From positions 1 to 26,041 of the forward strand of contig CAYSFO010000018.1 in NCBI GenBank assembly GCA_964430695.1: 26,041 nt of DNA. The letters are read 5' to 3'. Each line of letters begins with the position of its first letter. Positions within the stretch are counted from its first letter, which is position 1. The stretch comes from MGBC108787 sp964430695. Its GTDB lineage: Bacteria; Bacillota_I; Bacilli_A; RF39; UBA660. Both the position numbers and the translations under genes were made by a program. Below the pieces are notes generated by a model. The model did not search any database and was not told the DNA's origin. It saw only the letters and a program-made list of their open reading frames with translations. This document shows positions 14,540 through 22,285 of this stretch, one piece after another.

Positions 14540-15362
14540 CTATTTCATCTCCATCCTCTTCACGATCCGCTTCATAGAAGACTTCTGCTTTTGGTTTTAA
14601 TTCCTCCATCAAACGCAAACGGAATTCATCTAAAGATAAGTTATAGTTTAAGTCTCCATCACATGCAATACTAATCCTTCCTGTCTCTTCAGATACAATT
14701 AAAGCTAACGCATCACTTTCTTCGGCTATTCCTAAAGCTGCTCTATGACGAGTTCCTAGCTTTTTATTAACATTGGGATCCATACTTGTTTTAAATACAC
14801 TTCCGGCACAAGTAATTCGATTTCCTTGAATAATGACTCCTCCATCATGAAGTGGTGAATTTGGGAAAAACAAATTACATAATAATTCGTTAGAAACATC
14901 TGCATAAATCTTTGTTGCTGGCTCAATATATTCTTGCAAAGAAACATCTCTTTCAATAACGACTAAAGCTCCGATTTTATTTTTCTTTAAATATTCAACA
15001 GCTTCCATAATTTCACAAACCATTTTATCTCTTTCATCCCCAGTAAGTGTTTTATGTCTTCCAAGTAATTGCGTACGCCCAATACTTTCTAAAACACTAC
15101 GTATTTCTGGTTGAAATATGATAATAATAGCCAGAGGTCCCCATTCTAAAATATATTCAAGAATAATTCCCACGGTATATAAGTTAAATATTTTACTAAT
15201 AATTTCAATTAATAAAATTAAAATAACTCCTTTAACAATTAGGATCATTTTAACATTGTTTCTAATATTCTTTAAAATATAATAGAATAATAGCCAAACA
15301 ATACAAATATCCATTATTTTTGTTGCTAGTGACCACAAAGTTTGTAATGACATTCTATTCAC
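14532..15362 (-). CDS. cdaA: Diadenylate cyclase CdaA (c-di-AMP synthase)
   Basis: A 276-residue protein that makes c-di-AMP from two ATP; c-di-AMP controls potassium, turgor and wall homeostasis. Three membrane helices lie at about 18-31, 38-56 and 62-83. The DAC domain follows: FQPEIRSVLESIGR, GALVVIERDVSL, the catalytic loop FFPNSPLHDGGVIIQ (DGG at 173-175 where most CdaA have DGA), and GTRHRAALGIAEESDA (RHR 205-207). All other hallmark residues are intact. ATG 15362 follows AAAGGAGTG. Promoter: an extended -10 TGCTATAAT on the minus strand (TATAAT at 15379-15384). It is first in the cdaA-cdaR operon. The right end of the tnpB element ends roughly 75 bases upstream of that -10. Confidence 0.93.
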   Translation of the reverse strand: MNRMSLQTLWSLATKIMDICIVWLLFYYILKNIRNNVKMILIVKGVILILLIEIISKIFNLYTVGIILEYILEWGPLAIIIIFQPEIRSVLESIGRTQLLGRHKTLTGDERDKMVCEIMEAVEYLKKNKIGALVVIERDVSLQEYIEPATKIYADVSNELLCNLFFPNSPLHDGGVIIQGNRITCAGSVFKTSMDPNVNKKLGTRHRAALGIAEESDALALIVSEETGRISIACDGDLNYNLSLDEFRLRLMEELKPKAEVFYEADREEDGDEIDD

Positions 15363-15378
15363 TCCTTTTACGCTACTT

Positions 15379-15387
15379 ATTATAGCA
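15379..15387 (-). promoter_or_regulatory. cdaA: Extended -10 promoter of cdaA-cdaR
   Basis: TGCTATAAT on the minus strand lies 17 bases before the cdaA start codon. No convincing -35 box is visible at 16-18 bases. Confidence 0.5.
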
Positions 15388-15458
15388 AATTTTTAGAATG
15401 AATTCCACCTAAACTAATACAAGAAAAGAACAAAAGAATAAAATACGTATTATAAATT

Positions 15459-15590
15459 TTATCCCTCTTGGTTGTTGCCTCCCAAGTTTCCTGCTTCGTA
15501 GACAAAGTATTCTTTCTTCTCCACAGGCTTAAATTCCGATGGTCGCCACCGTATTTGTTTTTATTTCTTTTTTATTTTAACATTTTTATT
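15459..15590 (-). ncRNA. omegaRNA-like right end of the tnpB element
   Basis: The region just past the tnpB stop, read on the minus strand, runs from a T-poor stretch GGTGGCGACCATCGGAATTT to a terminal hairpin CTTGG-GAGGCAACAA-CCAAG (15467-15486) and then AGGGA. Its base composition is richer in G and C than the surrounding DNA. In IS200/IS605-type elements the guide RNA scaffold (omegaRNA) overlaps and follows the 3' end of tnpB and ends at the right-end hairpin, with the guide read from the flanking DNA. In the tnpB frame it still translates as RPSEFKPVEKKEYF followed by VYEAGN, a C-terminal tail seen in many TnpB proteins, but two in-frame stops cut it off from the gene. Confidence 0.65.
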
Positions 15591-16718
15591 CTATCTTTGA
15601 TAGTGTAGCTTTAATCCTTCATACATGATATTCATACTCGCATTGATATCTCTATCGTTCATACTTCCACAATTCACACATTCCCAGTTTCTTATTTTTA
15701 AATCTTTCGTTATTTCTGTTTTTTCTCCACAATGGTTACATATTTTACTACTTGGATAATACATATCTACTTGATAATAGTATTTTCCTTTTATTTTTGT
15801 CTTCCATTTTAGTAACTCACAGATTTTATGGAAACTGGCATCTATTATGGATTTAGCTAAATTGTGATTTTTACTCATATTTTTTACTTGTAGTTTTTCA
15901 CTGACAATGATGTCATTTTCTTCTACTAGTTTATTTACTATGGTAATGATATTGTGTTTACGAGCATTTCTTATCTTTTCATGTAATCTGGCTAATCTTT
16001 CTTTTGTTTTCCCATAATTCTTACTTCCTTTTATTTGTCTTGCTAGTTTTCTTTGTAATCGTTTTAGCCTTTTTTCTTTTTTGTTTATTTCTTTTGGATT
16101 TTTATATTTCTCTCCACTAGATGTAACTACTAAATCTTTGATTCCTAAATCAATACCTACTATACTTCTTGGCTTTACTTTTGCTGCTTTTATTTCTAGT
16201 TCTTCTGCTATAACACTTACATAATACTTTCCTGTTGTTTCTTTACTTACGGTTGCATTAACTATTTTTCCATTTATACTTTCTAAGTTTCTATATCCTC
16301 TTATTTTTATGAATCCTAATTTAGGAAGTTTTATCGTTTTCTCTTTTAAGTTAATTTGTATATTACTATATTCTTTGCCTTTGTAATTACTTCTTATACA
16401 ATTGGTTCGATAACTTTGTTTGTTGTATCTACTTTTAAATATTGGATAATTACTTCTTTTCGCAAAAAAGTTCTTATAGGCATCTTCTAGATTAAAAATG
16501 GCACATCTTATACTACAACTATCTACTTCTTTTAACCATGGATATTCTTTATTTAATTTTGGTAATTCTTTTATCATATCATAGGCTTTTTTAAAACTAC
16601 TTTTTTTACATTTATCTAAGAAATAATTATAAATAAATCTATAGCAACCAAATGTTTTAGATATTCGTATTTCTTGTTCTTTTGTTGGATACATTCTAAA
16701 TTTATAGGCTTTATACAT
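15591..16718 (-). CDS. tnpB: TnpB, RNA-guided nuclease of IS200/IS605 elements
   Basis: A 375-residue protein. It starts MYKAYKFRMYPTKEQE (helix-turn-helix OrfB start). The RuvC-like core is complete: Asp190 in GIDLGIKDLVV, Glu274 in IIVSEKLQVKNM, and Asp357 in NDRDINASMNI. The zinc ribbon is CNHCGEK...WECVNCG (Cys327, 330, 347, 350). TnpB proteins cut DNA next to a short motif, guided by RNA made from the element's right end, and are the ancestors of Cas12. ATG 16718 follows AGGGG and matches the family start; a longer in-frame reading to 16871 would run through the neighbour's terminator. All key residues are present, so it is probably active. The C-terminus ends KLHYQR, shorter than relatives that continue into the omegaRNA region. 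Confidence 0.92.
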   Translation of the reverse strand: MYKAYKFRMYPTKEQEIRISKTFGCYRFIYNYFLDKCKKSSFKKAYDMIKELPKLNKEYPWLKEVDSCSIRCAIFNLEDAYKNFFAKRSNYPIFKSRYNKQSYRTNCIRSNYKGKEYSNIQINLKEKTIKLPKLGFIKIRGYRNLESINGKIVNATVSKETTGKYYVSVIAEELEIKAAKVKPRSIVGIDLGIKDLVVTSSGEKYKNPKEINKKEKRLKRLQRKLARQIKGSKNYGKTKERLARLHEKIRNARKHNIITIVNKLVEENDIIVSEKLQVKNMSKNHNLAKSIIDASFHKICELLKWKTKIKGKYYYQVDMYYPSSKICNHCGEKTEITKDLKIRNWECVNCGSMNDRDINASMNIMYEGLKLHYQR

Positions 16719-16802
16719 GTGGAATTCCCCTGAATTCTTGTTATATTCATTGTATCTAAACAAATGTATCTTTAACAAGGGGTAAATTCCATTTCTATAA
16801 GA

Positions 16803-16838
16803 TAAAAACTCGTATTTTCTAAACGATACGAGTCTTTT
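16803..16838 (-). terminator. Terminator of the large surface protein gene
   Basis: ACTCGTAT (16808-16815) and ATACGAGT (16826-16833) form a perfect 8-bp stem. On the minus strand it is followed by TTTTTATC, 2-30 bases beyond the stop at 16840. A T run on the other side makes it bidirectional in shape. Confidence 0.8.
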
Positions 16839-16839
16839 C

Positions 16840-19800
16840 TTATCTTCTTTTCTTAATAATAATGGCTCCAAGAACAGTCACAACCGCTAAACAAAGTGTT
16901 CTCATAATCCATACATTATTTTTAGCAATAACTTCTTCTGTTTCTTTTTCAGAAACATTTTCTGTTGTATCTTTATTTTTGTCCGTAGTATCCTTTTTTA
17001 AGTCTTCTTTAGAAGAATGATTTTGATTGCTACTATTATTTGTACTATTTGAACTTTCATTTTGTGTTATATTAGAATCAGTACTTGTTATCGGATTTTG
17101 GATAACACTATCTTCTTTCGGCTCATTTGTTACCGTATTATTATAACTATTATCATGATTTGTACTGGTAGTATTATTGTTTGTAGATGGCTTATTTGGT
17201 TTATTCATATTTGTGCTACCACCGACTGTAGCGAGTGTTTTATCACTTGATATACTTTCTTGATTTGGTGCAGTCACGGTTTCTGTTTCAAAAATGGCTG
17301 GTCCCACAATACTAACTTCAATAATTACATCTTTAACAAGATCTTCTTCTTGAATACTTTTATCAATCCAATCCACTTTTGCAACAGCTTTACCATAATT
17401 TCCTGCACGATCTCTAAATCTAAATTCATACGTACCATTTTCCGTAAATGTATGCGTATTATCCGCTTCTTCATTTAAAATGATAATATCTTCACTAATA
17501 TTTATTAGTGTTGCTACTACATTCTTACTTGTTGGCGTCGTAATATTATAGATAACACTAGCCGTTGGAGCAATTTTATCAATCCAATTTACTTCTGCTG
17601 TTGCAGATCCTGAATTTCCATATCCATCTTGATATTCAAAAGTAAATTTTCCATTTTCTTTAAATAAATAAGTATTTTTACCATAGTTATTAGACACAAA
17701 TGCATTTCCATCAAAAGTAATAGTCGCTGTAACATCTTGATTTGTCCATTTCGTTGTACTATAAGATATAGTTGATTTTGGAACTCTTACCTCTTTACGA
17801 ATCCAATCCACTTTTGCAGTCACTTTACCAATATTTCCTGCACGGTCTCTAAATTCAAAAGTAAATTCACCATTTTCTGTAAATGTATAAGTATAAGGAT
17901 CAAATGCAGAATTTTCTTCTTCACTTAGATTATTAATAATTTCAATTTCTTCACTTGGGTCAATTAAGGTTGCAACAACTTCAGCCGTAGTTGGACTAGT
18001 TGTACTATATTTAATAGATGCCGTTGGAGCAATTTTATCAATCCAATTTACTTTTGCAATAGCGCTACCTTCTTTGTTTGTTTTTGTATCATAGAAGGCA
18101 AATGTAAATTCACCATTTTCTGTAAATGTATGGGTATCTCCACCCTCACTTGTAATTATAATATCTGGACTACTTAAGTTCACAAGTCTTGCAATTACTT
18201 CTTGATTTGTAGGGTCTGTTGTACTATAAGCAACACCAGCCGTAGGATGCGGGTTTTTTGTTATATCTTGATAAAAGTTAAATGCTCTAGCTGTAAACCA
18301 ATTTCCGTTCGTTCTATCTGCAACGATTTTTACATATTGTACTTCTTTTGGCTCTTCTATTTCAAAAGCCTTCGTATTCGCTATGGCATCTTCAATGGTA
18401 TTTGCTTGGTTTGTATAAGTAAGGTTTTTACTTTCTGTCAATACTACCCAGTTTTCTCCATCCATACTTCCCCAAATCGTTCCATCATAGATTTTTCCAT
18501 TTCCACCACCAGCAGGTACAAATTCTACTGCTGATAGATAAACAGATTTATCTAATTTTATCGTTATATATCTTTCGGTATCAGCACCATTCCAATTAGA
18601 ATGCCATCTTGTATTATAATTTCCATCAATTGCATTCGTTGCGTGACCAGCATGCCCAGTGGCTTCACTGGAAACAGCTTCGATAGATAAATGTGATACC
18701 GGAATATATTTTCTTGTATCTGGTTGATTATCTTCAGTAAATGTGTAAGTAACAGATGCACTTGGAAGATTTGTTCCTGTTGCTCCTACTCTTACTTGAA
18801 CACTTTTATCTCCTGTTAAATCTGGAGAAGCAGCATTATAAGATGTCCAAGCATCACTTTCTTTATAACGCCATTCCATTGTAAGAGTTGCCCCCATAAC
18901 ACGATTTTCTAAGTCATTTGCAAATAAAGTTGGAAGTGTAGCATCAGTGATATCAATCTTATATAGATTTTCTTCATCATAATTAACACCTACAATATGA
19001 ATATAAATATCATTTTCTGAAGTAATACTAGCAATTTCTTCAGCTGTTAATGGGAGTTTGTGTTCTTCTTCTGCAGTAAAAGATACTTCATTCCATGATT
19101 TCTTTCCATCTAAACTATAATCCCAACGAACTCCTGTATTATCAAATCGACTTGCTAAAACAATTTTTCCTGCATCATCTCCATCAAAAGAGAATGTAGC
19201 AATCGTTTTATCAATTTTTCCTAGTAAATAATTTGCTTCCGTTCTTGTAACAGAAGGTTGATAAACATAATAAGTATCCGCTGTATTGCTCGGAGTTTGA
19301 CTTCCTTCTGTTAAAGTTCTCGTTTGTAACAAAGTAAATTTATAAGAATTTTCAACACTTACTAATTTTGGTTTAATTAAATTAGTTAAATGATACATTG
19401 GTAATGGAAAATATTTTAAATTTTGGGCGATTTCTTGTGCTAACTTATAAAAATCATCTTCTGTTTTGCTAGCATTATTCAAATACGTATTAATTAATCC
19501 ATACCAAGCATTAATATTTAACGGTTGAATTTTTAAAGCTTCTCTATAAACTTCTTCTTGACGCTTTAAGTCATTATTGTAAACATCAGCAAGCATAACC
19601 ATTTTTTCACTTTTTTCAAAAGTTTCATAGTTATTTAATACTTCTTGAGCAAGAACCATATAAACAACAGAATACCCTTTAGACCAAGAAGCATTTCCCC
19701 AACCAAGAAGCATTCTTTCCCCTTTTTCAGATAAAGACCAACCACTTACATCGTTATCAATATTCCAATATCCTCTTCCTTGGGCATCTCTCGTATAGTA

Positions 19801-21351
19801 AACAATCGCAGCATGTCCTGGTTGACCAATCACAGCAGATGGGATACCATGAACAGCACGAATATTCGTACCAATTTTAGAAATACCACCACAAACAGCC
19901 CCATTTTCCAGATTCATCCATAATTTATATAGTCCAGGTCTGAAAGTAACACCATATCTTAAAAAGTCATATTTTTCATCCCACATCTTTTTATTTGCTT
20001 CATCATGGAATTCAGGTCTTCCATAATTTGGCCATATATATTTCATATAAGGATGTGGAGTTAAATAAGACCATACGCGATTTGGATTCGCATCAATTCT
20101 TTTTTGTGTATACTCATTTAACCATAAGATTTCTTCATCATCGATAATATTATTTAAAACAAAACGCATTTCTTCTATGTTATATTCTTCAAACCATTCT
20201 GTAATATCAATACTATCAGAAACTACAAACTTACCTTGTTTGTGAAGATTTTTATAGATTTCATAACGAGTAACTGCATCCGATTGATTTTCTGGAGCAC
20301 TAGGTTGCATCCATAAAGAAACTCGCGTTGAATGCGTAAGCGATAAAGTAATAGCCATTTTCTTATATAAATCACCATATTTATGACCATATTTTGTTAA
20401 TTCTTGATTCGAAAAATCATTTTTATATTTCGCTAAAATACTTTTTAAAACATTAAAAGAATTATAATAACTTCCCGCTGGTTTACCCCCTAAAGTATAC
20501 ATTCTTAAATTCTCTAAATCATCAAATAACCATTCAAAGGTTTCTCTATTTTCTTTACTTTCCTTAACAAAACGATTAATAGCATATTGTCCCATATTTT
20601 TAACTAAATTTCTTTGTAATAAAGTTAATTCATAATTTGGATTTGTTAAATCGGCATTTGCATAAGTGGATTTAAGAATTTGGTCAAATTCTTCCACACT
20701 TTTTACAACATTTCCATCCGTTTCATCATTTGTAAGTTTTGCATCTGCATAAACAGCATGGTCATTTCCGTTGGAACCATTATCGTTTGCAATTAGTTTT
20801 AAATACTTAGCTCCTTCAATATTAACTTTAACAAAATCGGCATTTGCTCCTGCTTTTTTCACTTCAGGATTTTCTGCTGTTTTTAAGTCCCAATTTGTTC
20901 CATCAACAGAGGTGTAAACATAAAATTTAACACCATTACTAGAACTTGCTGCCGTTTGATTAAGTCCTACAAAAGCAGTAAAATATTTATAATTATAATC
21001 TGTAATATCATAAACAAGTGTTGAAGTAGCATGGGCCCACATCCCTTTATCAAAAGTATAATAAGCGCCTTCTACTTTCACTGATATTTTGCTTCCATTA
21101 CTTGTTGTGTCTTTTAGAATGCTTCCCCAAGCCGTTTTAGACTGATTTTTTATGTATTCCATATCGGATAAATAGACAAAAGCATCCCCATTTTTAGTAA
21201 TTGTACTTCCAACAGCATAATTTTCTAAATTCACATTAGTTGTAACATGACTAGTAAACATACGTGGAAAAAACATACACATTAATATGAATAATATTAA
21301 TAAAGTTGGTATTAAAAATTCTAATTTTTTCTTTGAAAGTATACCTTTCAT
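16840..21351 (-). CDS. Giant multidomain surface protein: NPCBM, transglutaminase-like, F5/8C and Ig-like repeats
   Basis: A 1503-residue protein. A membrane helix at about 12-33 is followed by an NPCBM carbohydrate-binding module (about 37-206: YDITDYNYKYFTAFVGLN, VDGTNWDLKT, AKYLKLIANDNGSNGNDHAVYADA). A long helical region comes next (220-470), then a transglutaminase-like catalytic segment: Cys487 in GAVCGGIS, His513 in GQPGHAAIVYY, Asp532 in YWNIDNDVSGW. TPR-like helices follow (580-650), beta-rich domains, an F5/8 type C domain (882-1029, AIDGNYNTRWHSNWN), and four Ig-like repeats ending in VDWIDK/VNWIDK (about 1035-1331). A Ser/Thr/Asn linker leads to a C-terminal helix (1479-1499) with KKRR. 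I see no LPXTG or NPQTN motif. ATG 21351 follows AAGGGG. It probably binds or modifies host or wall glycans and proteins. Confidence 0.85.
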   Translation of the reverse strand: MKGILSKKKLEFLIPTLLILFILMCMFFPRMFTSHVTTNVNLENYAVGSTITKNGDAFVYLSDMEYIKNQSKTAWGSILKDTTSNGSKISVKVEGAYYTFDKGMWAHATSTLVYDITDYNYKYFTAFVGLNQTAASSSNGVKFYVYTSVDGTNWDLKTAENPEVKKAGANADFVKVNIEGAKYLKLIANDNGSNGNDHAVYADAKLTNDETDGNVVKSVEEFDQILKSTYANADLTNPNYELTLLQRNLVKNMGQYAINRFVKESKENRETFEWLFDDLENLRMYTLGGKPAGSYYNSFNVLKSILAKYKNDFSNQELTKYGHKYGDLYKKMAITLSLTHSTRVSLWMQPSAPENQSDAVTRYEIYKNLHKQGKFVVSDSIDITEWFEEYNIEEMRFVLNNIIDDEEILWLNEYTQKRIDANPNRVWSYLTPHPYMKYIWPNYGRPEFHDEANKKMWDEKYDFLRYGVTFRPGLYKLWMNLENGAVCGGISKIGTNIRAVHGIPSAVIGQPGHAAIVYYTRDAQGRGYWNIDNDVSGWSLSEKGERMLLGWGNASWSKGYSVVYMVLAQEVLNNYETFEKSEKMVMLADVYNNDLKRQEEVYREALKIQPLNINAWYGLINTYLNNASKTEDDFYKLAQEIAQNLKYFPLPMYHLTNLIKPKLVSVENSYKFTLLQTRTLTEGSQTPSNTADTYYVYQPSVTRTEANYLLGKIDKTIATFSFDGDDAGKIVLASRFDNTGVRWDYSLDGKKSWNEVSFTAEEEHKLPLTAEEIASITSENDIYIHIVGVNYDEENLYKIDITDATLPTLFANDLENRVMGATLTMEWRYKESDAWTSYNAASPDLTGDKSVQVRVGATGTNLPSASVTYTFTEDNQPDTRKYIPVSHLSIEAVSSEATGHAGHATNAIDGNYNTRWHSNWNGADTERYITIKLDKSVYLSAVEFVPAGGGNGKIYDGTIWGSMDGENWVVLTESKNLTYTNQANTIEDAIANTKAFEIEEPKEVQYVKIVADRTNGNWFTARAFNFYQDITKNPHPTAGVAYSTTDPTNQEVIARLVNLSSPDIIITSEGGDTHTFTENGEFTFAFYDTKTNKEGSAIAKVNWIDKIAPTASIKYSTTSPTTAEVVATLIDPSEEIEIINNLSEEENSAFDPYTYTFTENGEFTFEFRDRAGNIGKVTAKVDWIRKEVRVPKSTISYSTTKWTNQDVTATITFDGNAFVSNNYGKNTYLFKENGKFTFEYQDGYGNSGSATAEVNWIDKIAPTASVIYNITTPTSKNVVATLINISEDIIILNEEADNTHTFTENGTYEFRFRDRAGNYGKAVAKVDWIDKSIQEEDLVKDVIIEVSIVGPAIFETETVTAPNQESISSDKTLATVGGSTNMNKPNKPSTNNNTTSTNHDNSYNNTVTNEPKEDSVIQNPITSTDSNITQNESSNSTNNSSNQNHSSKEDLKKDTTDKNKDTTENVSEKETEEVIAKNNVWIMRTLCLAVVTVLGAIIIKKRR

Positions 21352-21379
21352 ATTAACCATCCCCTTTTTGGTGATTGTT

Positions 21380-21408
21380 ATCTTACAATAAAATGTATCT
21401 CTTGTCAA
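21380..21408 (-). promoter_or_regulatory. Near-consensus promoter of the giant surface protein
   Basis: On the minus strand TTGACA (21403-21408) and TAAGAT (21380-21385) are exactly 17 bases apart, 28 bases before the start codon. Confidence 0.75.
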
Positions 21409-21534
21409 CTTAATTCCATTATGTTACTATAACCAAAAAATGTCAATACAGGCGTAAATTTAAACGCAAAAGAAATGTAAAGTTAGAATTGTTTTGCTAA
21501 TCAAGAAAATAAACTTTTATTTTATATATCTAAA

Positions 21535-21543
21535 TGCTATAAT
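21535..21543 (+). promoter_or_regulatory. gmk: Extended -10 promoter of gmk
   Basis: TGCTATAAT (TATAAT at 21538-21543) lies about 28 bases before the gmk start. The -35 region (TTTTAT) is weak. The rest of the 21409-21534 spacer is A/T-rich with no other feature that I can see. Confidence 0.55.
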
Positions 21544-21571
21544 ACAGAAATAAAGAGAGGGAGATTATATT

Positions 21572-22258
21572 GTGATCAAACAGAAGAAACAAGGAAATTT
21601 AATTATTATTTCTGGTACAACTTGTGCTGGAAAAGGAACTGTGATTAACGAGTTAATAAAAAGAAACAATGATTTAGCTTTGTCTATATCTTACACATCT
21701 CGATCTATACGTGAAGGAGAAACAAATGGAAAAGAATACTATTTTGTTAGCAAGGAAGAGTTTGAAGAAAAAATTAAAAAGGATGAATTTTTAGAATATG
21801 CAATTGTTCATAATAGTAATTATTATGGAACACCAAAAAAAGAAATCAAAGAAATATTAGATACTGGGCGCGACGTCATTTTAGAAATTGAAGTACAAGG
21901 AGCACAAAAAGTAAAAGAATTACTTCCTGAAACAATTTTAATTTTCATTATGGCCCCTAGTATGGAAATTGTAAAAGAACGAATTAAAGCACGTGGAACC
22001 GAAAATAAGGAACAAATTATTAAACGCTTTCAAACGGCTTACAAAGAAATTAATGAAATTCCAAAATACAATTGTATTGTTGTAAACGATGAAGTGGAAA
22101 CTGCTGTTAAAAAAATTGAAGCAATTCTAATAAGCGAAAAATGTCGTGTCGATCGTATTGAAGAAATTGCTGTTGAAAATCAAGAAGAAATTGTCCATGA
22201 ATTTCTAATTGATAAAGAATTTGATAATTCCTCAATATATGACGGAAAATTAGGCTAA
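21572..22258 (+). CDS. gmk: Guanylate kinase
   Basis: A 228-residue enzyme that phosphorylates GMP to GDP with ATP. The P-loop is GTTCAGKGT (15-23), a variant of the usual GPSGVGKGT. The GMP-binding part has SYTSRSIREGETNGKEYYFVS and YYGTPKKEI. The core motif ILEIEVQGAQKVK is near residue 110, and the lid contains RIKARGTENKEQIIKRF. It is about 20 residues longer than typical Gmk because of a tail ending IYDGKLG. That tail resembles the start of the omega subunit gene product that often follows gmk, but this is too short to press. The GTG start follows GAGAGGGAG. It is transcribed alone; rpoZ, its usual neighbour, is absent and a terminator follows at once. Confidence 0.93.
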   Translation: MIKQKKQGNLIIISGTTCAGKGTVINELIKRNNDLALSISYTSRSIREGETNGKEYYFVSKEEFEEKIKKDEFLEYAIVHNSNYYGTPKKEIKEILDTGRDVILEIEVQGAQKVKELLPETILIFIMAPSMEIVKERIKARGTENKEQIIKRFQTAYKEINEIPKYNCIVVNDEVETAVKKIEAILISEKCRVDRIEEIAVENQEEIVHEFLIDKEFDNSSIYDGKLG

Positions 22259-22285
22259 AAAAAAGAGATATTTTTCTCTTTTTAA
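22257..22285. terminator. Bidirectional terminator between gmk and murE
   Basis: AAAAAGAGA (22260-22268) and TCTCTTTTT (22275-22283) form a perfect 9-bp stem with a 6-base loop and T runs on both strands. It ends the convergent genes gmk (stop 22258) and murE (stop 22282). Confidence 0.8.

Larger units (their letters stand above)
15459..16790 (-). mobile_element. Solo-tnpB IS200/IS605-type (IS1341-like) element
   Basis: The element contains only tnpB; there is no tnpA (Y1 transposase) in the window, so it would depend on one elsewhere to move. The right end is the omegaRNA-like segment with the hairpin at 15467-15486. The probable left end contains an imperfect inverted repeat (GGAATTCCCCT at 16721-16731 and AAGGGGTAAATTCC at 16777-16790). 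It sits between the terminator of the large surface protein gene and the cdaA promoter, an insertion point that damages neither gene. Exact ends are uncertain; IS200/IS605 elements make no target duplication. Confidence 0.65.

Noticed and set aside
15591..16871. A 426-residue version of TnpB starting at 16871
   Set aside because: The extra 51 residues would be translated through the neighbouring gene's terminator and the element's left end. The family start MYKAYKFRMYP at 16718 has its own binding site.
17400..18240. The repeated DNA in the giant protein as a CRISPR or satellite array
   Set aside because: The repeats follow the reading frame and encode Ig-like domains of about 70-80 residues; there are no uniform spacers.
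18202..18534. Plus-strand 110-codon reading opposite the giant surface protein
   Set aside because: It is Cys/Phe/Ile-rich, typical of antisense readings of Thr/Asn-rich genes, with no ribosome binding site.
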